A DNA stretch of 64,000 bases from Limnohabitans lacus (GTDB taxonomy: Bacteria; Pseudomonadota; Gammaproteobacteria; Burkholderiales; Burkholderiaceae_C), in the NCBI RefSeq assembly GCF_030053395.1, contig NZ_JASGBH010000005.1, positions 1-64,000 on the forward strand, given 5' to 3'. The translations under genes and the position numbers were made by a program. Under the pieces are notes generated by a model. That model searched no databases. It was not told where the DNA came from and saw only the letters and a list, made by a program, of their open reading frames with translations. This document shows positions 1 to 9,079 of the stretch, piece by piece (position 1 is the stretch's first letter; each line of letters opens with the position of its first letter).

Positions 1-117
1 GCTATAGGCTCAAGGAGGCGGCGGCGCGCTTGGTCATCCAAGCTGACGCGTCATAATCTGAGGGCGCTGCCTGGGGGAATTTGGGGTGGCCACGGGTGGG
101 GGAATTTGGACTGACCA
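1..117 (+). mobile_element. Probable end of an IS21-family insertion sequence (partial)
   Basis: Two exact 13-bp direct repeats, TGGGGGAATTTGG, lie at 72-84 and 97-109, 25 bp apart. Repeated motifs just inside the terminus are typical of IS21-family ends. An open frame at 3-53 (+) ends YRLKEAAARLVIQADAS and then a stop, which could be the tail of an IstB helper ATPase. The element is cut by the window edge, so neither istA nor the other end can be seen. The boundary near 117 (...TGACCA) is inferred from where the interrupted regulator's frame loses sense. The family call is inference. Confidence 0.45.
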
Positions 118-659
118 TCAGGGCTCTGATCCACTGTTTTTCGCAGCTCTCCGCAATCCGTCAAGCAAACCACAGCCAAAGGTTTTCGTGCTCGTTCAAT
201 GAAATTTTTAAGTGCCAACACGGTTGCAACTTGCTGCGTCACAGGCACTGACATTTGAACAATCAGAATATCAGGCAATTGTGTCGTGAAGGACAGCAAA
301 GCATCCGGCATGGATGCCCAAAAAGTCACATCGAATGATTGAGACCATTGCGCCAGCTCATTTTTGAAAGCTGCTGATGTAACTTCCTGATCGGCAATAA
401 CTTTGACAATGGGTAAGTTGACCGCTTTAGCTCTGTTGCCGTTTGGTATTTTCAGTTTGTGCTGATAGGCTAACAACGACTTCAAATCTATTCGGCGATG
501 ACCTCCTGGGGTTTTCCAGGCTTGAAACCGCCCTTGGTCAACCAACTGTTGCAACATCGTCGTAGACATACCCAACATGCGAGCAGCTTGTGCCGTGCTG
601 ACTGCGTGTCGATCATCGACTGCTTCAGTGGTTTCATTGATGGGGTTGATGAACGACAT
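51..659 (-). CDS. Helix-turn-helix (excisionase/MerR-like) regulator, 3' end replaced by IS sequence
   Basis: The N-terminal part carries a MerR/excisionase-type HTH (VSTAQAARMLGMSTTMLQQL, then a GGHRRI turn). About 100 residues follow that resemble a response-regulator receiver fold (LPDILIVQMSVP). After the residues VDQS the frame enters the insertion-sequence end near position 118 and runs about 22 foreign residues to a stop at 51, so the native C-terminus is lost. ATG 659 is chosen as start because it sits closest to the HTH domain; ATG 695 and TTG 722 are in-frame alternatives and none has a clear Shine-Dalgarno. The product is probably a broken or altered regulator. Its target is unknown. 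Confidence 0.6.
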   Translation of the reverse strand: MSFINPINETTEAVDDRHAVSTAQAARMLGMSTTMLQQLVDQGRFQAWKTPGGHRRIDLKSLLAYQHKLKIPNGNRAKAVNLPIVKVIADQEVTSAAFKNELAQWSQSFDVTFWASMPDALLSFTTQLPDILIVQMSVPVTQQVATVLALKNFIERARKPLAVVCLTDCGELRKTVDQSPDGQSKFPHPWPPQIPPGSALRL

Positions 660-821
660 GTGAGCTTGACTTCGAATTTTTTCCGAAAATTCCATTAATT
701 CGAAAAATTTAGCAAAGCTCAATTTTCTGGCAATCTTTACTCACAGAACATCCCATGAAAATGCTAAAAATCATGCACTAGCTAAAATGCACTCCCCATG
801 AATAGGTGTTTTTTACACACA

Positions 822-860
822 AAAAAACCGCCAGGCCCTTACGGGCACTGGCGGTTTTTT
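822..860 (-). terminator. Rho-independent terminator after the livK-like gene
   Basis: Stem CCGCCAG/CTGGCGG (828-834 with 848-854) is extended by an inner GCCC/GGGC pair. It is flanked by an A-run on the left and a T-run on the right, so it can act on the minus strand 23 bases past the binding-protein stop codon. It probably ends the whole livHMGF-fadD-livK transcript. Confidence 0.85.
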
Positions 861-882
861 CATGCAGCCGAGGCTGCAATGA

Positions 883-2049
883 TCACTTGGCCTTGGGGTA
901 GTCGGAGACGACTTTCCAGCGACCCTCTTGGATCTGCGACATGCGCGAGATGTTGTTGCCCAAACGCTTGGTGGGGCTGAAGGTCATCTCGGGGCTGCCG
1001 AAGATGTCCGGTGGGATCTTCATGGTGTCCATGGCCTTGATGAAGGTCTCGGTGGTCAGATTGGCACCGGCTTTTTCCACGGCACGCAAATAAGAGTCCA
1101 CCGCGCCATAACCATAGGCCGAGAAGACGGTCGGGTCTTCGTTGAACATGGTCTTGTACTTGTTGGCCCAGAAGCGGATCGGCTGCGAAGCCTCATCGAG
1201 GTAGGGGTGCTGCGAAGTCATGGTGGCATAGAAACCGTTCATGGCAGGACCGCCCAGCTTGTGGATCAGGTCGGTGTAGGCTGCGCTCGAACCCACAAAG
1301 GTGGGGTTAAAGCCCAGACGGCGCGCGGTGGCGATGCCGCCGATCGTCTCGCGGATGATGGTGCCCATGACCACGAAATCGCACTTGGCCGAAGCCAGCT
1401 TTTGCATTTGCGATGCGAAGTCGGTCGCGCCGCGTTTGTAGGTGGTGACTTCTGCGAACTGCAAGCCTGCTTCTTTCAAACCGGCTTCTGCGCCACGGAA
1501 CACTTCCAGACCAAATTCATCGTCTTGGTACATGGTGCAAATTTGCTTGGCACCCTTTTCCTTGACCAAGGCAGGCACCGCTTGGCGCATTTGGTCAAAG
1601 TAGGTGGCGGCAAAAGAGTACTTGAGCTTGTGGAAGGGCTCGTACATTTCACGTGCAGCCGTCACGGGGAAGAAGTTGACCACGTTCTTTTGGAACTGCA
1701 CGGGCATGGCTGCCATGTTCTGAGCGGTGCCGATGTGGGCCACCATGGCGAAAATTTTGTCCTGGTTGACCAGCTTTTGCGCGGCCAGCACGGCACGGCG
1801 TGGGTCGTAGCCAGAGTCTTCAATCAAGAGCTTGACCTTGCGGCCGTTGATGCCACCTTGCTCGTTGACTTCGTCCACGCGCAGCATCATGCCCAAGCGA
1901 ACCTGTTTGCCAAAGCCGGCCAAGGGGCCCGACAAGTCCTGGATGGAACCGATGACGATTTCGTTTTTGCTCACGCCTTGCGTTTGGGCCGTGGCGCTGC
2001 CAGCGGCCAGCGCCATCGCTGCGGCGATCAGACTGAGTTGGATTTTCAT
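883..2049 (-). CDS. ABC transporter substrate-binding protein, branched-chain amino acid/acid type
   Basis: The 388-residue periplasmic binding protein belongs to the LivK/Peripla_BP_6 family. A Sec signal peptide covers residues 1-21 with an Ala-Thr-Ala cleavage site, and the mature protein begins with the family-typical IVIGSIQDLSGP. A good ribosome site (GGAGACAAGCCCC) precedes ATG 2049. It is the last gene of an operon holding all other importer parts, 37 bases after an acyl-CoA synthetase gene. In beta-proteobacteria such synthetase-linked binding proteins often take aromatic or carboxylic acids rather than leucine, so the ligand is left open. Confidence 0.85.
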   Translation of the reverse strand: MKIQLSLIAAAMALAAGSATAQTQGVSKNEIVIGSIQDLSGPLAGFGKQVRLGMMLRVDEVNEQGGINGRKVKLLIEDSGYDPRRAVLAAQKLVNQDKIFAMVAHIGTAQNMAAMPVQFQKNVVNFFPVTAAREMYEPFHKLKYSFAATYFDQMRQAVPALVKEKGAKQICTMYQDDEFGLEVFRGAEAGLKEAGLQFAEVTTYKRGATDFASQMQKLASAKCDFVVMGTIIRETIGGIATARRLGFNPTFVGSSAAYTDLIHKLGGPAMNGFYATMTSQHPYLDEASQPIRFWANKYKTMFNEDPTVFSAYGYGAVDSYLRAVEKAGANLTTETFIKAMDTMKIPPDIFGSPEMTFSPTKRLGNNISRMSQIQEGRWKVVSDYPKAK

Positions 2050-2086
2050 GGGGCTTGTCTCCTGTTGTGAATGAAAGGTGATTCGG

Positions 2087-3943
2087 TCAGCGGTACATCG
2101 CTTCGATTTGAGGGGCGTATTTTTTCTCCACCAGTTTGCGCTTGAGCTTCATGGTGGGCGTCAACTCTTCGTCTTCGGCCGAGAGTTGGGTGTCGAGCAG
2201 CCAGAATTTCTTGAGCTGTTCAACCCGTGCAAACTTTTTATTCACACGCTCCATCTCGCCTTGAATGAGGGCCTGCACTTCGGCCGCATGCGTCAGGCTG
2301 GCGTAGTTGGAGAAAGGCACATCGTTGTCTTGTGCGTATTTCTCCACGTTTTCCTGATCGATCATGATGATCACGGTGAGGTAGGCCCGTTTGTCGCCAA
2401 TGACCACCGCATCGGTGATGTAGGGCGAGAATTTCAATTCGTTTTCGAGTTCGCTGGGGGTGATGTTCTTGCCCCCTGCCGTGATGATGATGTCTTTCAT
2501 GCGGTCCGTGATGCGGAAAAACCCTTCCTCATCGACCACACCCACGTCACCCGTGTGCAGCCAGCCATCGGCGTCAATGGTCTCGGCGGTTTTCTCAGGC
2601 AAGTTCAGGTAGCCCATGAACACATTGGGGCCGCGCACCAAAATCTCGCTGGTCACCGGATCCAAGCGCACTTCATTGAAGTCAGCGGCAGGACCAATCG
2701 AGCCGGGCTTGATGTGGCTGGCCGGCACGCCGGTGGCCGCGCCGCAGGTCTCGGTCATGCCCCAGACTTCCAGCATGGGCAAGCCCAAGGCCAAATACCA
2801 GCGCACCAGATCGGGCGAGATGGGCGCAGCACCCGTCACCAGGAAACGGGCTTTGTGGATGCCGATCATCTTGCGCACATTGTTGAGCGCCAGCCAGCGG
2901 GCCACATGGAACCGCAGCTTCAGGTGCGCGGGCACAGGCTTGCGGGCCAACACCAAGTCGGCCACCTGCTGCCCCACCCCAATGGCCCAGCCATACACGG
3001 CTTGCTGAAAGCCGCCGGCTTCCTTGAGCGCGATCATCACGCCAGAATAAAACTTCTCCCAAACACGCGGCACGCCGGTGAACACCGTTGGGGCGATCTC
3101 GCGCACGTTTTCGGGCACGGTTTCGGGGTTCTCCACGAAGTTGAGTTTGGCCCCGGTGTAGAGCGAGAAGTACTCGCCGCCCATGCGCTCGGCAATGTGG
3201 CACAGCGGCAAAAAGCACATGCACTCGTCGGTCTCGTCACGGGCGATCAAGGTGTTGTAGCCCCGCACGCTGTAGACCAGGCCCCGGTGGCTGTGCATGC
3301 CACCTTTGGGTTTGCCGGTGGTGCCCGAGGTGTAGACCAAAATGGCCAGATCTTCGGGGCGGCAAGCCGCTGTGCGTTGTGCCAGCAGGTCGGGGTGGGC
3401 CGTCAGGTGTTCGCGGCCCAGGGCGCGCAAGTCATCCAAGCTGATCACCTGCAGGTCTTTGAACTCGCGCAGACCGTCCATGTCGAACACAACGATTTTT
3501 TTGAGCAGTGGCAGCTTGTCACGCACCGCCAGGGCTTTGTCGAGCTGCTCATCGTCTTCGACGAACAAGACCGAGGTGCCCGAGTCTTCGCACAGGTAGT
3601 GGACCTGGTCTGCGGCATCGGTCGGATAAATGCCGTTGGCCACGCCACCGGCGCTGAGCACAGCCAGATCACACAAGACCCATTCGATGTTGGTGTTCGA
3701 CAGGATGGAGGCGGTGTGGTGGGCCTCAAAGCCCAGCGACATCAGGCCGTGGCCGATCTCGCGCACGGCCTTGGCGGTTTCGTTCCAGGTCCAGCTGCGC
3801 CAGATGCCCAACTCTTTTTGCCGCATCCACACATTGGGGCCGCGTGCGGCCACCGCGTTCCAGAAAATCGCGGGGATGGTCTCGCCCGCCATGACGATGT
3901 TTTTGTTGGGCTGGATGCCCGAGGCGTCCCAGAGGTTGCTCAT
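2087..3943 (-). CDS. Long-chain-type acyl-CoA synthetase (AMP-forming)
   Basis: The 618-residue enzyme activates a carboxylic acid to its CoA thioester with ATP. The AMP-binding P-loop YTSGTTGKPKGG is near residue 200, followed by the VWGMTET motif, the GWLHTGDVG motif, and ITDRMKDIIITAGGKNITP in the hinge to the C-terminal lid. A conserved Lys region (PTMKLKRKLV) is near the end. Length and motifs match the FadD15/long-chain subgroup rather than acetyl-CoA synthetase. It lies 3 bases after livF and before the binding protein, so it is co-transcribed with the importer and probably activates the imported acid. Substrate chain length cannot be read from the sequence. Confidence 0.88.
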   Translation of the reverse strand: MSNLWDASGIQPNKNIVMAGETIPAIFWNAVAARGPNVWMRQKELGIWRSWTWNETAKAVREIGHGLMSLGFEAHHTASILSNTNIEWVLCDLAVLSAGGVANGIYPTDAADQVHYLCEDSGTSVLFVEDDEQLDKALAVRDKLPLLKKIVVFDMDGLREFKDLQVISLDDLRALGREHLTAHPDLLAQRTAACRPEDLAILVYTSGTTGKPKGGMHSHRGLVYSVRGYNTLIARDETDECMCFLPLCHIAERMGGEYFSLYTGAKLNFVENPETVPENVREIAPTVFTGVPRVWEKFYSGVMIALKEAGGFQQAVYGWAIGVGQQVADLVLARKPVPAHLKLRFHVARWLALNNVRKMIGIHKARFLVTGAAPISPDLVRWYLALGLPMLEVWGMTETCGAATGVPASHIKPGSIGPAADFNEVRLDPVTSEILVRGPNVFMGYLNLPEKTAETIDADGWLHTGDVGVVDEEGFFRITDRMKDIIITAGGKNITPSELENELKFSPYITDAVVIGDKRAYLTVIIMIDQENVEKYAQDNDVPFSNYASLTHAAEVQALIQGEMERVNKKFARVEQLKKFWLLDTQLSAEDEELTPTMKLKRKLVEKKYAPQIEAMYR

Positions 3944-3946
3944 CTC

Positions 3947-4735
3947 TTATCTCCAGGTTTTCTTCTTTTTCCAGCGGCGGTCGGCGCGCACGCCCTCTTC
4001 CTTCATGCCCAGATAGAACTCCTTGATGTCGTCCTTCTCGCGCAGTCGGGCGCAGCTGTCTTCCATCACGATGCGGCCGTTTTCAAGCACATAACCGTAA
4101 TCGGCGGCATTGAGGGCCATGTTGGCGTTTTGCTCGACCAGCAAGATGGTAGTGCCGCGCTCGCGGTTGATGCGCACCACGATCTCAAAAATCTCTTTGG
4201 TCAATTTGGGACTCAGGCCCAAGCTCGGTTCATCGAGCAAGATCAGATCGGGGTTGGCCATCAGCGCCCGGCTGATCGCCAGCATCTGCTGCTGCCCACC
4301 CGAGAGCAAGCCGGCGTCTTGCGCGGCGCGCTCGCGCAAGATGGGAAAGTAGTTGAACACTGCCTCCATGTCGCGGGCCACACCATCGCGGTCATTGCGG
4401 GTGAAGGCGCCCATGAGCAGGTTGTCGCGGATCGACAGCAACGGGAACACCTCGCGGCCTTCGGGCACATGCATCAGGCCGCGCTGCACAATCAACGCGG
4501 GGTCCAAGGCGGTGATGTTCTGGCCTTTGAATTCGACCGAACCTTTGCGTGGATCGATGATGCCGCTGATGGTTTTGAGGATGGTGGTTTTGCCCGCACC
4601 ATTGGAGCCCAGCACGGTGGCGATCTCGCCATTGCGCACCTTCAGGCTCACGCCGCGAATGGCCTTGATCGGGCCGTAGGCGCTTTCGACGTTGAGCAGT
4701 TGGAGGACGACATCCTCATTGACGATGGCGTTCAT
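3947..4735 (-). CDS. livF: ABC importer ATPase, LivF type
   Basis: The 262-residue cytoplasmic ATPase has Walker A GSNGAGKTT, signature LSGGQQQML and Walker B LILLDEPSLGL, in a LivF-like chain that energises import together with LivG. The start ATG overlaps the livG stop codon by four bases (ATGA), so the two are probably translationally coupled. The C-terminus is about 25 residues longer than a minimal LivF and is basic (RADRRWKKKKTWR). The name reflects the subunit type only; the transported substrate is uncertain because a CoA synthetase shares the operon. Confidence 0.88.
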   Translation of the reverse strand: MNAIVNEDVVLQLLNVESAYGPIKAIRGVSLKVRNGEIATVLGSNGAGKTTILKTISGIIDPRKGSVEFKGQNITALDPALIVQRGLMHVPEGREVFPLLSIRDNLLMGAFTRNDRDGVARDMEAVFNYFPILRERAAQDAGLLSGGQQQMLAISRALMANPDLILLDEPSLGLSPKLTKEIFEIVVRINRERGTTILLVEQNANMALNAADYGYVLENGRIVMEDSCARLREKDDIKEFYLGMKEEGVRADRRWKKKKTWR

Positions 4736-5562
4736 GCGGCCTCCACTTTGTGGTTTTCGCGGCGCAAAGCGGACACATCGTCCACCGAGCCCAGATAGGC
4801 CTCGATGACGCCGGGGTCACTTTGCACTTGGGCTGGCGTGCCGGTGGCCAATTCCTGGCCTTGGCTCATGGCCAGCACGCGGTCAGACACTTTGGACACC
4901 AAGCCCATGTCGTGCTCAACCATCAGCACCGAAATGCCCAGCTCGTGCTGGATGTCGGAAATCCAGAAGGCCATGTCTTCGGTTTCTTCGACGTTCAGGC
5001 CCGAAGAGGGCTCGTCCAAAAGAAGCAGTTGGGGCTCGGTGCACAGCGCACGGGCCAGCTCCACCACTTTGCGCACGCCATACGGCAAGCCGGCCACCAT
5101 CGAGTCGCGGTGGTGTTGCAAATCCAGGAAGTCGATGACTTCTTCGACCTTTTCGCGGGCTTCGATTTCGGCCGCACGGGTCTTGGCGCTGAAAAACATT
5201 TCGCTCCACAGACCGGTTTTGCGGTGGGTGTGGCGGCCGATCAAGAGGTTTTGCAGCACGGTGGCATGCTCGAACAACTCGATGTTTTGGAAAGTGCGCG
5301 CAATGCCCAAACCGGCAATGCTGTGCGCCGGCTGATCGGTCAGTCGCAAGGTGCCTTGAGGCCCTGCATAGTCGATCGTGCCGGTGGTGGGCGTGTAGAT
5401 GCGGCTGATCAGGTTGAAGACTGTGGTCTTGCCTGCACCATTGGGGCCAATCAGGGTGAAGACTTCGCCGCGCTTGACGTCGAAGCTGACGTTGTTGACG
5501 GCCAACACACCGCCGAAGCGGACGCTCAGGTTTTGAGCGGAAAGGAGGATGTCGTCGTTCAT
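4732..5562 (-). CDS. livG: ABC importer ATPase, LivG type
   Basis: The 276-residue ATPase subunit pairs with LivF. Walker A GPNGAGKTT and Walker B LLLLDEPSSGL are intact. The signature loop reads LPYGVRKVVELARAL, a LivG-typical degenerate form of LSGGQ. The frame starts at ATG 5562, overlapping the livM stop by four bases, and its own stop overlaps livF. A short acidic/His tail (RRENHKVEAA) follows the ATPase core. Confidence 0.88.
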   Translation of the reverse strand: MNDDILLSAQNLSVRFGGVLAVNNVSFDVKRGEVFTLIGPNGAGKTTVFNLISRIYTPTTGTIDYAGPQGTLRLTDQPAHSIAGLGIARTFQNIELFEHATVLQNLLIGRHTHRKTGLWSEMFFSAKTRAAEIEAREKVEEVIDFLDLQHHRDSMVAGLPYGVRKVVELARALCTEPQLLLLDEPSSGLNVEETEDMAFWISDIQHELGISVLMVEHDMGLVSKVSDRVLAMSQGQELATGTPAQVQSDPGVIEAYLGSVDDVSALRRENHKVEAA

Positions 5563-6635
5563 TTGAGGCGGTCCGACTTCTGGAAGGATTTCTGGCGCTT
5601 GAACATGCCGCGGCGGTAGAACGGGAACAGCTGGAACCAGGTGCGCACCTTGAGCCAGCGGCCGTACAGGCCCAGCGGTTCAAATAACACAAAGGCGATC
5701 AACACGATGCCGTACACCGTGCCTTGCAAGCCGGCTGCACCGGCAATGGCTGCAGGCAAAAAGTCTTTGGCCATGGCAATCAGTTGGGGCATGACGATCA
5801 AAAAGATCGCGCCCAGAAAAGCCCCGTGCACCGAGCCCAAACCACCGATCACCACCATCAAGAGCAAGTCGATCGACTGGATGATGTTGAACTGGTCAGG
5901 CGACAGGAACTGGATCTTGTGCGCATACAAGGCGCCACCAATGCCCGCCAGCGCCGCCGACAAAGCAAAAGACAGGGTCTTGTAGCGGGCCAAGTGGATG
6001 CCCATGCTTTGCGCCGAAATCTCCGAATCGCGAATCGCCACAAAGGCACGGCCTGTGGACGAGCGCAGCAAATTGAGGATGGCCAGCGTGGCCCCCACCA
6101 CCACCACCAGGCACAGGTAATAAAAGGATTCGGTGCTGTCCAGCGTCCAGCCCAGCATGGCCGGTGGGTTAACGCTCAGACCGGCGTTGCCGCCGGTCAT
6201 GTGCTCCCATCGTGCAATGCCTTCTTCGACGATGAAACCAAAAGACAAGGTGGCCATGCCCAGGTAAATGCCTTTGACGCGCAGCGCGGGCAGACCCACG
6301 ATGACACCGGCCATGGCCGAGAACAAGCCCGCACAGATCAGCGCCAACGGAAAGGGCACGCCAGCGTTGACCATCACCGCTTCGGTGTAGGCCCCCACCC
6401 CCAAAAAGGCCGCATGCCCCATGGAGAACAAACCTGTGAAACCGGCCAGCAGCATGAGGCCCAAGCCCACCACCGCGTAGATCAGCACAAAGGTCAATTG
6501 CGCCAGCCAGTATTCGGCCACCACCCAGGGTGCGGCCACCAAGAACAGCGCCAACATGCTGTACCAAAAAACGTGACCGCCATGCTTGGCCAGTGTGACG
6601 TCTTGGTTGTATTGGGTTTTGAAAATGAATCGCAT
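5559..6635 (-). CDS. livM: ABC importer permease, LivM type
   Basis: The 358-residue inner-membrane permease has about eight to ten hydrophobic segments and family landmarks such as LMLLAGFTGLFSMGHAAFLG and VVIGGLGSVHGAFLGAIFL. It forms the channel with LivH. The soluble tail is basic and extended (FPFYRRGMFKRQKSFQKSDRLK). It lies 9 bases after livH and overlaps livG by four bases. Confidence 0.87.
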   Translation of the reverse strand: MRFIFKTQYNQDVTLAKHGGHVFWYSMLALFLVAAPWVVAEYWLAQLTFVLIYAVVGLGLMLLAGFTGLFSMGHAAFLGVGAYTEAVMVNAGVPFPLALICAGLFSAMAGVIVGLPALRVKGIYLGMATLSFGFIVEEGIARWEHMTGGNAGLSVNPPAMLGWTLDSTESFYYLCLVVVVGATLAILNLLRSSTGRAFVAIRDSEISAQSMGIHLARYKTLSFALSAALAGIGGALYAHKIQFLSPDQFNIIQSIDLLLMVVIGGLGSVHGAFLGAIFLIVMPQLIAMAKDFLPAAIAGAAGLQGTVYGIVLIAFVLFEPLGLYGRWLKVRTWFQLFPFYRRGMFKRQKSFQKSDRLK

Positions 6636-6644
6636 GCGAAGGCC

Positions 6645-7520
6645 TCAGACTTTCTTGCGCAGTTTTTCGCCGAACAAGCCATTGGGCTTGAGCACCAGCA
6701 TGAGCAAGACCACGATGTAAGGGGCGATGTCTTTGAAGCCTTCAGGCAGGTAAAAGCCCGACAGGGATTCCACAACACCGATCACCAAGCCGCCGACGAT
6801 GGCGCCCGGCAAACTGCCAAAGCCGCCGACCACCGCTGCCGGGAAGGCTTTGAGACCAATGAAGCCCATGTTGGCGTGCACAAAGGTGATGGGCGCCAAC
6901 AGCAGGCCCGCCACCGCCGCCACACCGGCGGCCAAGCCCCAGACCAAGCCGTTGAGGCTTTGCACCGGGATGCCCATGTAGTAGGCCGCCAACTGGTTTT
7001 GCGAAGACGCCTGCATGGCAATGCCCAGCTTGCTGTACTTGAACATGGCAAACAAACCCAGGCACAGCAAGGTGGTGAAAGCGATCACCACCAACTGCTC
7101 AGCCGCCACCACCAAACCGCCCATTTGCAGCACCTGACCGGCATAGGGCACGGGCATGGTGTGGGTGTCGGTGCCCACGTCGGGGATCATGGTGATCAGG
7201 CCGCGCAATACATAGCCCACACCGATGGTGAGCATGACGATGGAGAACGCGGGTTGACCCAAGATGGGGCGGATCACCAAGCGCTCGAGCAAGACGCCAA
7301 ACACCCCCATGGCCACGATGGCGGCAGGCACCGAGACCCAAAATGGGAAGCCCAGCCAGGTCATGGCTCCGAGCCCGGCGAAGGCGCCGACCATCATCAG
7401 GTCACCTTGGGCAAAGCTCACCGTTTCGGTGGCTTTGTAAATCAGCACGAAACCCAGGGCGATGAGTCCGTAGATACAGCCCTGAGCCACACCGCTGATG
7501 AGCAGTTGCAGCACTTGCAC
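6645..7520 (-). CDS. livH: ABC importer permease, LivH type (GTG start)
   Basis: The 291-residue permease is the first gene of the importer operon. It shows LivH landmarks: YGLIALGFVLIYKATETVSFAQGDLMM at the N-terminus and AAVVGGFGSLPGAIVGGLVIG near the C-terminus. The start is GTG at 7520, fixed by a clear ribosome site GGAGACAAGC directly upstream; the same leader motif precedes livK. It is transcribed away from the AtuA-type gene across a 167-bp gap that should hold both promoters. Confidence 0.87.
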   Translation of the reverse strand: MQVLQLLISGVAQGCIYGLIALGFVLIYKATETVSFAQGDLMMVGAFAGLGAMTWLGFPFWVSVPAAIVAMGVFGVLLERLVIRPILGQPAFSIVMLTIGVGYVLRGLITMIPDVGTDTHTMPVPYAGQVLQMGGLVVAAEQLVVIAFTTLLCLGLFAMFKYSKLGIAMQASSQNQLAAYYMGIPVQSLNGLVWGLAAGVAAVAGLLLAPITFVHANMGFIGLKAFPAAVVGGFGSLPGAIVGGLVIGVVESLSGFYLPEGFKDIAPYIVVLLMLVLKPNGLFGEKLRKKV

Positions 7521-7687
7521 GCTTGTCTCCTTGTTGTACTTCTGTCGTCCTGCCCATGCCGAGATGGAGCCTGTGGTTCATGTCTCGGCATTTGCGAACG
7601 GTCGTGCGATTGTGTCTGTCTTTCACGGGACTGACCCTAGGGGTTGTCCCCCATCCACAGTCGCCAGCGCGGCATCAAGATGAGCCC

Positions 7688-9079
7688 ATGACAACCTCCA
7701 TCCGCATCGGCTCGGGCCTTGGTTTTTATGGCGACAACTGGGAGCCTGTGGCCGCCAGCATTGAACGCGGTGATGTGCAGTACATCGCCAGCGACCACCT
7801 GGCCGAACTGACCCTGGCCATCTTGCAAAAAGACCGGCAACGCGACCCCACACTGGGCTATGCGCGGGACGTGATTCCCATGCTCATGCGCCTGTGGCCC
7901 TTGATGCACGCACGCGGTGTGAAGTTCGTGTGCAATGCCGGCGGCCTCAACCCCATGGGTGCGGCGCAAGCGGTGCAAGCGGCGCTGGCCAACAAAGGCT
8001 GGCACCCGCGCATTGCTGTGGTGTCTGGCGACGATGTGCTGGCTTTGTTGCAAGGCGAACAGACGCGCTTTGACCACATGATGAATGGCAGCGGCGTGGA
8101 CAGCGTGCGCGAGCGCTTGGTGTTTGGCAATGCCTATTTGGGAGCGCAGCCCATCGTGGACGCTTTGGCGCAAGGTGCAGACATCGTCATCACCGGACGC
8201 GTGGCCGATGCGGCCTTGTTTCTGGGACCCTTGGTGCACGGCTTGGGCTGGAAGCTGGCCGATGCACAAACGCCCGAAGACTTCAACCGCTTGGCACAAG
8301 GCCTGACCGTAGGGCATTTGCTGGAGTGCTCAGGCCAAGGCAGCGGCGGCAATTTTGGCGACCAAGGCCACTGGCAAAGCATCCCGGATCTGGCGCACAT
8401 CGGCTACCCGATCGCCGAGGTGCACGCCGATGGCACGGCCATCATCACCAAAGCACCGGACACCGGCGGGCTGGTGAACTTTGACACCGTGCGCCAGCAA
8501 TTGCTTTACGAAGTACACAACCCGCATGCGTATTTTTCGCCCGATGTGGTGCTCGACATGGGCCAGATCCAGCTGCAAGACGAAGGCCACAACCGTGTGC
8601 GTTTGACCGGCGCACAAGGCAGCCCCCCCACCCCACAACTGAAGGTGGTGGCCGGCTTCAAGGACGGCTTCAAGGCCGACATCAGCTGGGGCTTTTCGTG
8701 GCCCGATGCTTGGGACAAAGTGCAAGCGGCCGAGCGCATCGTTCGCGAACAATTGCGCGAGCGAAAAATTCCCTTCGACGAACTGTTTGTGGAATACCCG
8801 GGCCTCAATTCAGCGCACGGGGCTTTGGCCCCTCTGCCCCCTGCGGCCGAGCTGAACGAGCGCCACGAGATCTGGGTGCGCATGGTGCTGCGCACACCCA
8901 GCAAGGCTGCAGCCGATGGCTTTGGTCGGCTTTTCCCATGGATGGCTTTGAGCGGCCCGGCCTACACCTGCGGCTTTCAGGGCCTGAACAACACCAGCGA
9001 ATTGCTGGGCATTTGGCCGACCTTGATCCCGCGCGAACACGTCACCGCGCAAGTGCACATGCTGGAGGTGCCCGCATGA
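7688..9079 (+). CDS. AtuA-family protein (DUF1446, acyclic terpene utilisation type)
   Basis: The 463-residue protein belongs to the DUF1446/AtuA family: it opens with IRIGSGLGFYGDNWEPV and contains CNAGGLNPMGAA, VVSGDD and ITGRVADAALFLGPL. Family members occur in terpene, leucine-like and acyl-CoA degradation clusters, and their chemistry is poorly defined. ATG 7688 is chosen because homology begins there; the open frame extends 55 codons upstream without family features. Its stop overlaps the next gene by four bases. The two products together are about as long as a single-chain AtuA, so this is the split form. It probably acts in catabolism of the acid imported by the divergent liv operon. 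Confidence 0.82.
   Translation: MTTSIRIGSGLGFYGDNWEPVAASIERGDVQYIASDHLAELTLAILQKDRQRDPTLGYARDVIPMLMRLWPLMHARGVKFVCNAGGLNPMGAAQAVQAALANKGWHPRIAVVSGDDVLALLQGEQTRFDHMMNGSGVDSVRERLVFGNAYLGAQPIVDALAQGADIVITGRVADAALFLGPLVHGLGWKLADAQTPEDFNRLAQGLTVGHLLECSGQGSGGNFGDQGHWQSIPDLAHIGYPIAEVHADGTAIITKAPDTGGLVNFDTVRQQLLYEVHNPHAYFSPDVVLDMGQIQLQDEGHNRVRLTGAQGSPPTPQLKVVAGFKDGFKADISWGFSWPDAWDKVQAAERIVREQLRERKIPFDELFVEYPGLNSAHGALAPLPPAAELNERHEIWVRMVLRTPSKAAADGFGRLFPWMALSGPAYTCGFQGLNNTSELLGIWPTLIPREHVTAQVHMLEVPA

Noticed and set aside
2078..4798. 906-residue open frame on the plus strand
   Set aside because: Antisense to the acyl-CoA synthetase and livF; no domains, same mirror composition.
5724..7634. 636-residue open frame on the plus strand
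   Set aside because: Antisense to livM/livH, with His/Gln-rich shadow composition and no recognisable motif.
7626..7645. ACCCTAGGGGT-like palindrome in the livH-atuA gap
   Set aside because: Imperfect and short; it gives no convincing operator or terminator.
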